DNA of 64,000 bases from Sedimentimonas flavescens (GTDB lineage: Bacteria > Pseudomonadota > Alphaproteobacteria > Rhodobacterales > Rhodobacteraceae): NCBI RefSeq assembly GCF_019264375.1, contig NZ_JAHVAI010000001.1, forward strand, positions 434,001-498,000. The letters are read 5' to 3'. The translations under genes were made by a program, and so were the position numbers. Position 1 is the first letter of the stretch; the number at the start of each line of letters is the position of its first letter. The notes beneath the pieces are model-generated. The model ran no database searches. It was not told where the DNA came from and saw only the letters and a list, made by a program, of their open reading frames with translations. Below, in pieces: positions 1 to 7,215 of this stretch.

Positions 1-1355
1 AGCTGCGCGATGGCCTTGGCGACGGCCTCGGCGTCTCGGCCATTGCGCCACTGCTGGAGGCGGGAAACCTGATCGGTCTCGACAGCCGGATCGACAACCA
101 TGATGCCGCCATCACCCGCGGTCAGCGGCGAGGGCTCGGCCTCGGTCCAGCGGTTCACGCCGACGACGATGGTTTCGTTCGCCTCGATGCGGTTGATCCG
201 CTCGGCGTTCGATTCGACCAGACGGCCCTTCATGTAGTCGATGGCCGCAATCGCGCCGCCCATGGAATCGAGCGTCTCCAGCTCGGCGCGGGCGCCAGCC
301 TTGAGATCCTCGACCTTGGCGGTCACGGCGGGGTTGCCATCGAACAGATCGCCATATTCCAGCAGGTCGGTCTCATAGGCCATGATCTGCTGCATACGCA
401 GCGACCACTGCTGATCCCACGGGCGCGGCAGGCCAAGGGCCTCGTTCCAGGCGGGCAGTTGCACGGCGCGGGCGCGGGCGTTCTTGGAAAGCGTCACGGC
501 AAGCATCTCGATCAGGATGCGATAGACGTTGTTTTCCGGCTGCTGCTCGGTCAGGCCGAGCGAGTTCACCTGCACGCCGTAGCGGAAGCGGCGGTATTTC
601 TCTTCCTCGATGCCGTAACGCTCAAGGCAGATCTCGTCCCACAGCTCGGTGAAGGCGCGCATCTTGCACAGCTCGGTCACGAAGCGGATGCCCGCGTTCA
701 CGAAGAACGAGATGCGGCCGACCATCGCGGGGAAACCCTCGGCCGGGACTTTCTTCTTGAGGTCGTCGAGCACCGCGATGCCGGTCGCCAGCGCGAAGGC
801 CAGTTCCTGCTCGGGCGTGGCACCGGCCTCTTGCAGGTGGTAGGAACACACGTTCATCGGGTTCCATTTCGGCAGCTGCTCGGCGGTATAGGCGGCCACG
901 TCGGTGATCATGGCCAGCGAGGGCTTGGGCGGGCAGATGTAAGTGCCGCGCGAGAGGTACTCCTTGACCAGATCGTTCTGCACCGTGCCTTGCAGTCGCG
1001 AGACATCGGCGCCCTGCTCCTCGGCCACGGCGATATAGAGCGACAGCAGCCAGGGTGCGGTCGCGTTGATCGTCATCGACGTGTTCATCTGTTCCAGCGG
1101 AATCTGATCGAACAGCGCGCGCATATCGCCCAGATGGCAAACCGGAACGCCCACCTTGCCGACTTCGCCGCGCGAGAGAACATGGTCCGAATCGTAGCCC
1201 GTCTGCGTCGGCAGATCGAACGCAACCGAGAGGCCGGTCTGCCCCTTCGAGAGGTTCATGCGATAAAGCGCGTTCGACTTTTCCGCCGTCGAATGGCCTG
1301 CATAGGTACGGAACAGCCAGGGCTTGTCCTTGGCGGGTTTGGTCATCTCGGTCAT
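1..1355 (-). CDS. meaA: Ethylmalonyl-CoA mutase (partial, 3' end outside window)
   Basis: This is a B12-dependent mutase of the ethylmalonyl-CoA pathway, converting ethylmalonyl-CoA to methylsuccinyl-CoA; it is often annotated as protein meaA. About 451 codons are visible, and the coding frame runs off the left edge without a stop, so roughly the last third of a family of about 650-690 residues is missing. The start is taken at the ATG on the complement at 1355, giving MTEMTKPAKDKPWLFRTYAG; a second in-frame ATG lies three codons later. Segments typical of the methylmalonyl-CoA mutase catalytic domain are visible, such as GLSVAFDLPTQTGYDSDH and GTVQNDLVKEYLSRGTYICP. It is divergent from ccr, the preceding step of the same pathway, which strongly supports Ecm over a plain methylmalonyl-CoA mutase. 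Confidence 0.93.
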   Translation of the reverse strand, partial: MTEMTKPAKDKPWLFRTYAGHSTAEKSNALYRMNLSKGQTGLSVAFDLPTQTGYDSDHVLSRGEVGKVGVPVCHLGDMRALFDQIPLEQMNTSMTINATAPWLLSLYIAVAEEQGADVSRLQGTVQNDLVKEYLSRGTYICPPKPSLAMITDVAAYTAEQLPKWNPMNVCSYHLQEAGATPEQELAFALATGIAVLDDLKKKVPAEGFPAMVGRISFFVNAGIRFVTELCKMRAFTELWDEICLERYGIEEEKYRRFRYGVQVNSLGLTEQQPENNVYRILIEMLAVTLSKNARARAVQLPAWNEALGLPRPWDQQWSLRMQQIMAYETDLLEYGDLFDGNPAVTAKVEDLKAGARAELETLDSMGGAIAAIDYMKGRLVESNAERINRIEANETIVVGVNRWTEAEPSPLTAGDGGIMVVDPAVETDQVSRLQQWRNGRDAEAVAKAIAQ

Positions 1356-1387
1356 GGCGGCCTCCGGGTCCACGGTCGATTCTGGTT

Positions 1388-1406
1388 CCCGCAACAAAAT
1401 TGCGGG
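1388..1406. promoter_or_regulatory. Inverted repeat near the meaA start
   Basis: A 7-bp perfect inverted repeat (CCCGCAA, 5-base loop, TTGCGGG) lies 33 bases upstream of the meaA start codon. It may be an operator for a short-chain acyl-CoA regulator or a 5' UTR hairpin. The sequence shows only the symmetry. Confidence 0.4.
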
Positions 1407-1445
1407 CAGGAACCTGATATGCGAAAGAATATGTCCCTGTCAATT

Positions 1446-1477
1446 CGCCGCGGCGCGGCACAAGCTGCGCCGCGGCG
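1446..1477. promoter_or_regulatory. 11-bp GC-rich palindrome in the meaA-ccr divergent promoter region
   Basis: Arms CGCCGCGGCGC (1446-1456) and GCGCCGCGGCG (1467-1477) are perfectly complementary around a 10-base centre. They are flanked by a second, wider inverted pair, ATATGCGA (1417-1424) and TCGCATAT (1483-1490). The nested symmetry midway between two divergent pathway genes suggests a shared control region. The identity of any binding protein is unknown. Confidence 0.45.
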
Positions 1478-1652
1478 GCAAATCGCATATGCGCTTTATA
1501 ACAAAGCAGGAATCCATCAAGCGCCACATATTCAAGGGACACAAAATTACAAAATCGTAACGTCAGGCATTGCATTGTTGCGCGCTCAAGATTATTCCGG
1601 TCAGCAATCCCCGCCCGATTCTGCGGCGCGGCGACCGAAACAGGAGATGCTC

Positions 1653-2945
1653 ATGGCCCTCGACGTGAACACCGGTATCGCACCATACGACGCACCGGAA
1701 AAAGACCTTTACGAAATCGGCGAAATGCCGCCCCTCGGCTATGTGCCGAAGAACATGTACGCTTGGTCGATCCGTCGCGAGCGTCACGGCGAGCCGGACA
1801 AATCCTTCCAGGTGGAAGTCGTGCCGACCTGGGAAATCGACAGCCACGAGGTGCTCGTGCTCGTGATGGCCGCCGGTGTGAACTACAACGGCGTCTGGGC
1901 CGGCCTCGGGGTTCCGATTTCGCCCTTCGATGGCCACAAGCAGCCCTATCACATCGCGGGCTCCGATGCTTCGGGCATCGTGTGGAAAGTCGGCGACAAG
2001 GTGAAGAGCTGGAAAGTGGGCGACGAGGTCGTGATCCACTGTAACCAGGACGATGGCGACGACGAAGAATGCAACGGCGGCGATCCGATGTTCTCGCCCT
2101 CGCAGCGGATCTGGGGCTACGAGACCCATGACGGTTCCTTCGCGCAGTTCACCCGCGTGCAGGCCCAACAGTTGATGCGCCGTCCCAAGCACCTGACCTG
2201 GGAAGAAAGCGCCTGCTACACGCTGACGCTGGCCACTGCCTATCGCATGCTCTTCGGTCACGAGCCGCATGACCTCAAGCCGGGACAGAACGTTCTGGTC
2301 TGGGGCGCCTCGGGCGGCCTTGGCTCCTATGCGATCCAGCTCATCAACGCGGCGGGCGCCAATGCCATCGGCGTGATCTCGGAAGAGGACAAGCGCGAGT
2401 TCGTCATGGGGCTGGGCGCCAAGGGCGTGATCAACCGCAAAGACTTCAAATGCTGGGGCCAGCTGCCCAAGGTGAACTCGCCCGAGTATAACGACTGGCT
2501 GAAAGAAGCCCGCAAGTTCGGCAAGGCGATCTGGGATATCACCGGCAAGGGCGTGAACGTGGACATGGTCTTCGAACACCCCGGCGAGGCGACCTTCCCG
2601 GTGTCGGCTCTGGTGGTGAAGAAGGGTGGTATGGTCGTGATCTGCGCCGGTACCTCGGGCTTCAACTGCACCTTCGACGTGCGCTACATGTGGATGCACC
2701 AGAAGCGCCTGCAGGGTTCGCACTTCGCCCACCTCAAGCAGGCTGCATCGGCGAACCGCATGATGCTTGAGCGCCGCCTTGATCCTTGCATGTCGGAAGT
2801 TTTCCCCTGGGACGAGATCCCGCAAGCGCACATGAAGATGATGCGCAACGAGCACAAGCCGGGCAACATGGCTGTGCTGGTGCAGGTGCCGCGTACCGGT
2901 CTTCGGACCTTCGAAGATGCGCTGGAGGCTGGCCCCAAGGCGTGA
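1653..2945 (+). CDS. ccr: Crotonyl-CoA carboxylase/reductase
   Basis: This enzyme reductively carboxylates crotonyl-CoA with NADPH and CO2 to (2S)-ethylmalonyl-CoA, the defining step of the ethylmalonyl-CoA pathway. The protein is 430 residues, the usual length for rhodobacterial Ccr. It is a medium-chain reductase: an N-terminal GroES-like part with GVNYNGVWAGLG, then a Rossmann fold with VWGASGGLGSYAIQL, and VFEHPGEATFPVS, whose His matches a residue implicated in CO2 handling in this family. The ATG at 1653 follows CAGGAG by six bases. A longer reading frame extends upstream but has no ribosome site and crosses the divergent promoter region. It is divergent from meaA and closed by a strong terminator, so probably monocistronic. 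Confidence 0.97.
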   Translation: MALDVNTGIAPYDAPEKDLYEIGEMPPLGYVPKNMYAWSIRRERHGEPDKSFQVEVVPTWEIDSHEVLVLVMAAGVNYNGVWAGLGVPISPFDGHKQPYHIAGSDASGIVWKVGDKVKSWKVGDEVVIHCNQDDGDDEECNGGDPMFSPSQRIWGYETHDGSFAQFTRVQAQQLMRRPKHLTWEESACYTLTLATAYRMLFGHEPHDLKPGQNVLVWGASGGLGSYAIQLINAAGANAIGVISEEDKREFVMGLGAKGVINRKDFKCWGQLPKVNSPEYNDWLKEARKFGKAIWDITGKGVNVDMVFEHPGEATFPVSALVVKKGGMVVICAGTSGFNCTFDVRYMWMHQKRLQGSHFAHLKQAASANRMMLERRLDPCMSEVFPWDEIPQAHMKMMRNEHKPGNMAVLVQVPRTGLRTFEDALEAGPKA

Positions 2946-2969
2946 TTTTACGCCTGGTCTTCAGTGAGT

Positions 2970-2998
2970 ACCCGCGCCCCTCAAGGGCGCGGGTTTTT
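2970..2998 (+). terminator. Rho-independent terminator after ccr
   Basis: A 9-bp perfect stem CCCGCGCCC / GGGCGCGGG with loop CTCAA is followed by five T, starting 26 bases after the ccr stop codon. Confidence 0.9.
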
Positions 2999-3103
2999 CA
3001 TTTGCGCGGGCACGACGGTGCTTTTCCGCTCTGATCCGAAGCGCCGAATCCGGGGCTGCCCCGCTTGGCGGCTCCAAACCTGCCGCAAAACGAAACGCCA
3101 AGA

Positions 3104-3121
3104 CCGCGCTGAAAAGCGCGG
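3104..3121 (-). terminator. Possible terminator hairpin downstream of tRNA-Arg
   Basis: A 7-bp stem CCGCGCT / AGCGCGG with a 4-base loop lies 31 bases beyond the 3' end of the tRNA on the same strand. The T-run after it is interrupted, so termination is plausible but not certain. Confidence 0.45.
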
Positions 3122-3152
3122 CGAAAACTTCTAACGATGTCAGGAAGTTAAA

Positions 3153-3229
3153 TGGCGGACCCGGAGCGATTCGAACGCCCGACCCCCAGATTCGTAGTCT
3201 GGTGCTCTATCCAGCTGAGCTACGGGTCC
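3153..3229 (-). tRNA. tRNA-Arg (anticodon ACG)
   Basis: Read on the complement, a 77-base cloverleaf begins with acceptor strand GGACCCG, pairing with CGGGTCC, and ends with an encoded CCA. The D-arm carries AGCTCAGCTGGATAGAGC. The anticodon stem CCAGA/TCTGG encloses CTACGAA with anticodon ACG, and the T-arm has GTTCGAATC. The A of ACG would be expected to be deaminated to inosine to read CGU, CGC and CGA codons. Confidence 0.97.
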
Positions 3230-3242
3230 GCTGTGGAGGTGG

Positions 3243-3271
3243 GATTTAGCCCCCGACTCGGGGCTTTGCAA
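3243..3271 (-). promoter_or_regulatory. Promoter of tRNA-Arg
   Basis: On the complement, TTGCAA (3266-3271), a 17-base spacer and TAAATC (3243-3248) form a housekeeping-type promoter, placing the transcription start about seven bases before the tRNA. The spacer itself contains an AGCCCC...GGGGCT inverted repeat, which can be mistaken for a terminator. Confidence 0.65.
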
Positions 3272-3650
3272 GGGCTAAATCGACGTTTCCCGAAACTTAT
3301 TTCCCGCCCCTCGTCGCGTGGGCGCGACGGCCCCTTTCTGCGTTGAGAAAAATGCACTCAGGATGCCGCCCTGCTTGCTCGGGTTGTCACGACAGCGCCG
3401 GCGAGGACTTCCGAAACAGCAGAAAGCGCGCCCGGCCAGGAGCACACCAGACGGCACCAAGACCACCGGCCCCCAATCTCGGGCGTGTCACGGCGCCGGT
3501 TCTGGTGAGGGCCGGATTCGCTGCATCAAACCCGGCCAGTATCGGGGCGCATCGATGATCAGCGGCTTCGCCCGATCCTTCAGAGAAATTCGCGTGCCCC
3601 GGTCATGCATTTCGCTAGGACGTCCGACGTCCTGCGCGCGGGCCCTCGCC
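3272..3650. other. Non-coding gap between tRNA promoter and sensor kinase
   Basis: About 380 bases follow the tRNA promoter and precede the stop codon of the sensor kinase. I see no convincing gene; frames here lack ribosome sites and recognisable motifs, apart from the weak short frame listed separately at 3488-3610. Confidence 0.5.
3488..3610 (-). CDS. Possible 40-residue small ORF downstream of the sensor kinase
   Basis: An ATG on the complement at 3610 opens a 40-codon frame that starts 40 bases after the kinase stop codon, in the same direction. The residues (MHDRGTRISLKDRAKPLIID at the start) look less compositionally biased than typical shadow frames. However, there is no convincing Shine-Dalgarno sequence and I recognise no family. 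It could be a remnant or chance frame. Confidence 0.2.
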   Translation of the reverse strand: MHDRGTRISLKDRAKPLIIDAPRYWPGLMQRIRPSPEPAP

Positions 3651-5054
3651 TCAGGCAGCGCGTTCAGGCAGATCGAACTCACGCGGAAGGTGCAGCTTGA
3701 ACTCGGTCCCGTCGGCATCGGTGCGCACCAGTTCCAGCCAGCCGCCGTGGCCGCGCACCAGCTCAGCCGAGATCGCAAGACCAAGGCCCGTGCCACCCTT
3801 GCGCGTGCCGCCCGAGAAGGGCTGGAACAGGTGTTCGCGCGCGCGCTCGGGCAGGCCGGGGCCGGTGTCCTGCACGCGGATCCACCAGCCCTCGGGTTCC
3901 TCACCCGCGCCGATCTCGATCGTGCCGGGCTTGCCGGTGGCCTCGATCGCCTGACGGGCATTGCGCACAAGGTTCGAGATCACGCGATATAGCTGCTCGT
4001 GGTCGGCGCGGATCACGAGGTTGGGCGCAATATCGGTGACGAAGTCGATCTGCGCGGCATCCGCCGGGGGCTGTTCGCCCTCGACCACCTCGCCCACCAG
4101 CCCCGAGAGCATGAAGCGCGACAACGTTGGCGGCGGCTCTTCGGCGCGGCCGAAGGCCAGCGTTGTCTCGCACAGGTTCACCGCGCGGCCGATCGAGTTC
4201 ATCAGCTTGGGCGCGGCACGCTGCACCCCCGGGTCGTCCGAATCCTCCATCCGGTCGGCGAAGAGCTGCGCCGTGGTCAGGATGTTGCGCAGATCGTGGC
4301 TGATCTTGGCGACCGCTTGCCCGAGCTGTGCCAAACGCTCCTTTTGCTTTAGCGCCGAGGTCAGCTGCCGCTGCATCGAGGCCAGCGCATCCTCGGCCAC
4401 GCGCAGCTCGACGATCCGCGCCTCGGGGGCGATGATGCGGCGCGCGTCCTCCGGGGCCTCGGCATAGGCCGCCATATGCGCCACGACGCGCTTGATCGGC
4501 TCCACCATCAACTGGCGCACCAGCGCAAACAGCAAGATGGCCGTGACGACCGAGAGCGCCGCCGAGAGCGTCAGCAACCGCAGCCCATATTCGATCATCG
4601 CGATTCGCATCGGGCCGGTTTCCATCGTTACCTCGATGACCAGCCCGCCCTTCTGCACCGGATCGCCGATGACCCGGATCACATGGTTCGACGGATCGGC
4701 CAAAACCGCGAGCGCATCGCGCACCAGCTTCCAATAGGGCGTCTCGCGCAGGTCATAGCTCGCGGCCACCTGCTGCGGGATCGGTGAGGACAGCACCAGC
4801 TGGCGGATCGCATCACGCCGCAGCACGACGTTGAACACGCCCGCATTGGCCAGAAGCTCCTCCTCCAGGTCGGGCTCGATCATCTGATCGGTGGTCAGCA
4901 GCGCCAGCGAGGCGATCTGCGCGCGCTCAAGCCGGGTCTGAAGATAGTCCTCGCGAAAATTCGCAATGCCCGGCAAAAGGATCAGCACCTCGGCCAGCAG
5001 AACGAACATCGTCGTCAGAATCAGAAAGCGCCCCGAGAGGGTGTTGATCGCCAT
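3651..5054 (-). CDS. Orphan membrane sensor histidine kinase
   Basis: This is a 467-residue sensor kinase that would autophosphorylate on His253 and pass phosphate to an unidentified response regulator. Segments in order: TM helix about 10-30, extracytoplasmic sensor region about 33-150, second TM about 157-180, a HAMP-like linker, dimerisation box AKISHDLRNILTTAQL, N box NLVRNARQAI, G1 DTGPGLP and G2 [10 protein letters not shown]. All ATP-binding motifs are intact. No response regulator gene is adjacent: the neighbours are tRNA-Arg and the divergent rpmH. The ATG at 5054 is preceded only by a weak ribosome site (CGGGAC). The signal sensed cannot be read from the sequence. Confidence 0.9.
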   Translation of the reverse strand: MAINTLSGRFLILTTMFVLLAEVLILLPGIANFREDYLQTRLERAQIASLALLTTDQMIEPDLEEELLANAGVFNVVLRRDAIRQLVLSSPIPQQVAASYDLRETPYWKLVRDALAVLADPSNHVIRVIGDPVQKGGLVIEVTMETGPMRIAMIEYGLRLLTLSAALSVVTAILLFALVRQLMVEPIKRVVAHMAAYAEAPEDARRIIAPEARIVELRVAEDALASMQRQLTSALKQKERLAQLGQAVAKISHDLRNILTTAQLFADRMEDSDDPGVQRAAPKLMNSIGRAVNLCETTLAFGRAEEPPPTLSRFMLSGLVGEVVEGEQPPADAAQIDFVTDIAPNLVIRADHEQLYRVISNLVRNARQAIEATGKPGTIEIGAGEEPEGWWIRVQDTGPGLPERAREHLFQPFSGGTRKGGTGLGLAISAELVRGHGGWLELVRTDADGTEFKLHLPREFDLPERAA

Positions 5055-5237
5055 GTCCCGTCACATCGCGGGGGAATTCCCGCCAGTTCGCCGCATAGGC
5101 GGCATTTCCACGTAATACCAAATGCTTCGCGCAATAAATAGGGAGCCTGCCACTTGCGCGGAAGGCCGCCAAGACATCTTATCTTCGGACAGGGCCGTAA
5201 ACTCCACCGCGGGGGCGAAAAATCCGCGTCTGATCCG

Positions 5238-5266
5238 TTGACTTGCTGCCGAACCCCCACTATAGC
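5238..5266 (+). promoter_or_regulatory. Sigma-70 promoter of rpmH
   Basis: TTGACT (5238-5243), a 17-base spacer and TATAGC (5261-5266) lie about 78 bases upstream of the rpmH start. Both hexamers are close to consensus, as expected for a highly expressed ribosomal protein gene. Confidence 0.7.
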
Positions 5267-5343
5267 CCGGGCTTCGAATATGAGCGGCTGCCGAATCCGA
5301 AATTCGCGTAGCCCTACCGTAGACAGAACCCGGAGTAACCGCG

Positions 5344-5478
5344 ATGAAACGCACTTATCAGCCGTCGAAGCTCGTCCGCGCCCGCCGCCACGGCTTCCGC
5401 GCCCGCATGGCGACCAAAGGGGGCCGCAAGGTTCTCAACGCGCGCCGCGCCAAAGGCCGTCACGTTCTGTCGGCGTAA
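5344..5478 (+). CDS. rpmH: 50S ribosomal protein L34
   Basis: This 44-residue basic protein is a component of the large ribosomal subunit. The start [20 protein letters not shown] and the end GRHVLSA match L34 along its full length. It heads the conserved rpmH-rnpA-yidD cluster and has its own near-consensus promoter. The rnpA frame follows 22 bases after its stop codon. Confidence 0.98.
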   Translation: MKRTYQPSKLVRARRHGFRARMATKGGRKVLNARRAKGRHVLSA

Positions 5479-5500
5479 GGCCGGGAACGGCACGTAAGCC

Positions 5501-5998
5501 ATGACGCCGCCGGAGGCTCCCGTGACTGGCCCCAAGGGCCGGTGTGCGGGAAGCGCGCCGGCGGTTTCCGTTTGTCTGCCTGCCAGTGCGACACGGATCG
5601 AGATCCTGCGCCAGCGCGCGGATTTCCTGCGCGCGGCTTCGGCCCTGCGCCAAGGCACACCGGGCTTCCTGCTGCAGGCGCGCAAGCGCCGCGAGGATGA
5701 AGGCCCTGCCGATCTGATCCGCGTCGGCTTCACCTGTTCCAAGAAACTCGGCAATGCCGTTGCCCGCAACCGCGCCAAGCGCCGCCTGCGCGAGGTCGCG
5801 CGGCTGGTACTGCCCGAGGCTGGTCACGCAGGTTGGGACTACGTCTTGGTCGGCCGCCCCGAGGCCACCGCGACCCGCGACTTCGCGGCCCTGCTGGCCG
5901 ATATGAAACGCGCGCTGAACGACATCCATTCCGGCCGCGCGCAACAGGCGCGCCCCCGCGGCGAACCGGCCAAGGGCAAGCGAAGGGGCAAGGGATGA
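5501..5998 (+). CDS. rnpA: Ribonuclease P protein component
   Basis: This is the protein subunit of RNase P, which helps the catalytic RNA remove 5' leaders from tRNA precursors. The basic RNR motif region is clear in KKLGNAVARNRAKRRLREVA, and GWDYVLVGRPEATA matches the conserved central strand. Start choice is uncertain. The ATG at 5501 has no ribosome site, whereas an in-frame GTG at 5522 lies five bases after GGAGG (5512-5516) and may be the real start, giving 158 instead of 165 residues. The stop overlaps the yidD start (ATGA), indicating translational coupling. The tail after about residue 145 is lysine- and arginine-rich and poorly conserved. Confidence 0.93.
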   Translation: MTPPEAPVTGPKGRCAGSAPAVSVCLPASATRIEILRQRADFLRAASALRQGTPGFLLQARKRREDEGPADLIRVGFTCSKKLGNAVARNRAKRRLREVARLVLPEAGHAGWDYVLVGRPEATATRDFAALLADMKRALNDIHSGRAQQARPRGEPAKGKRRGKG

Positions 5999-6264
5999 GC
6001 CCGCTCGCCCATATCCTCGCGCTGCCCGTGCGCGCCTACCGGCTGCTGCTCAGCCCCTGGGTCGGCCATGGCTGCCGCTATCAGCCGACCTGCTCGGCCT
6101 ATGCACTTGAGGCGCTGCAACGCCATGGCGCCTTCAAGGGCGGATACCTAGCGGCCAAGCGCGTCCTCAGCTGCCACCCGCTTGGCGGTCACGGCTATGA
6201 CCCGGTGCCCGGCGCCGACCCCGAATTCGACGCCCACCGCGCGAAGGATAAGCACGATGCTTGA
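5995..6264 (+). CDS. yidD: Membrane protein insertion efficiency factor YidD
   Basis: YidD is a small inner-membrane-associated protein (89 residues here) thought to assist YidC-dependent insertion. The family signature is visible as [20 protein letters not shown], including the paired Cys, followed by [17 protein letters not shown]. It overlaps rnpA by four bases and ttcA by eight, so it is in one transcription unit with both. In many relatives yidC follows directly; here ttcA and a GGDEF-EAL gene intervene. Confidence 0.96.
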   Translation: MSPLAHILALPVRAYRLLLSPWVGHGCRYQPTCSAYALEALQRHGAFKGGYLAAKRVLSCHPLGGHGYDPVPGADPEFDAHRAKDKHDA

Positions 6265-7138
6265 CGATGATGACGCCCCGATCCACCCGCTTTTCGCAGG
6301 CGCGCCCTCGACGACCGAGTTCAAGAAGCTGCGCAAGCGCATCGTGCGCGAGACCCGCGATGCGATCGAAAAGTTCGGCATGATCGAGCGCGGCACGCGC
6401 TGGCTTGTCTGCCTGTCGGGCGGCAAGGACAGCTACACGCTGCTCGCCATCCTGCATGAGCTGAAATGGCGCGGGCTGCTGCCCGTCGATCTGCTGGCCT
6501 GCAACCTCGATCAGGGGCAGCCGGGCTTCCCCTCGACCGTGCTTCCCAAGTTCCTTGAGGACATGGGTGTGCCGCACCGGATCGAGTATCAGGACACCTA
6601 CTCCGTCGTCGTGGACAAGATCCCTCAGGGGCGGACCTATTGCTCGCTCTGCTCGCGGCTGCGGCGCGGCAACCTCTATCGCATCGCGCGGGAGGAGGGT
6701 TGTTCCGCCGTGGTTCTCGGCCATCACCGCGATGACATCCTAGAGACCTTCTTCATGAACCTCTTTTACGGCGGGCGTCTGGCGACGATGCCGCCCAAGC
6801 TGGTGAACGAGGAAGGCGATCTGTTCGTCTATCGCCCGCTGGCCTTCGTGTCCGAGGCCGATTGCGAGAAATTCGCGCGCTCGATGCACTACCCGATCAT
6901 CCCCTGCGATCTGTGCGGCAGTCAGGACGGTTTGCAGCGCCAGCAGGTCAAGCAGATCCTGGATGGCTGGGAGGCCCGCAGCCCCGGCCGCCGTCAGGTG
7001 ATGTTCCGCGCCCTGATGAACGTGCGCCCCTCGCATCTGTGCGATCCGGGCGTGTTCGACTTTGCCGGACTGATGCGCTCGGTCGCGGAAAGCGACGATT
7101 TTACCCAAAACATACCGAATTTGCGCAACGCCGATTAA
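6257..7138 (+). CDS. ttcA: tRNA 2-thiocytidine(32) synthetase TtcA
   Basis: TtcA thiolates cytidine 32 of certain tRNAs, using ATP and an iron-sulfur cluster. The 293-residue protein has the PP-loop SGGKDS at 54-59, the pair CSLC (C129, C132) and CDLC (C217, C220), consistent with a 4Fe-4S ligand set. It also has [20 protein letters not shown], typical of the family. The start ATG at 6257 lies inside the end of yidD; GGA at about nine bases upstream is a weak ribosome site. The eight-base overlap implies coupled translation with yidD. Confidence 0.95.
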   Translation: MLDDDDAPIHPLFAGAPSTTEFKKLRKRIVRETRDAIEKFGMIERGTRWLVCLSGGKDSYTLLAILHELKWRGLLPVDLLACNLDQGQPGFPSTVLPKFLEDMGVPHRIEYQDTYSVVVDKIPQGRTYCSLCSRLRRGNLYRIAREEGCSAVVLGHHRDDILETFFMNLFYGGRLATMPPKLVNEEGDLFVYRPLAFVSEADCEKFARSMHYPIIPCDLCGSQDGLQRQQVKQILDGWEARSPGRRQVMFRALMNVRPSHLCDPGVFDFAGLMRSVAESDDFTQNIPNLRNAD

Positions 7139-7215
7139 CGCTTCGCTGACCAGATTACCCCTAGCCTTTGCGGTGCGACGGGTGGGGACCCTCGCGCTGC
7201 CAGATGGGGGTTATC

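Noticed and set aside
459-1652. N-terminal extension of the ccr frame upstream of 1653
   Set aside because: It is antisense to meaA, crosses the divergent promoter region and has no ribosome site; Ccr relatives start at the 1653 ATG.
3248-3265. Rho-independent terminator near the tRNA
   Set aside because: The hairpin is the spacer of a well-spaced -35/-10 pair reading towards the tRNA, and no T-run follows.
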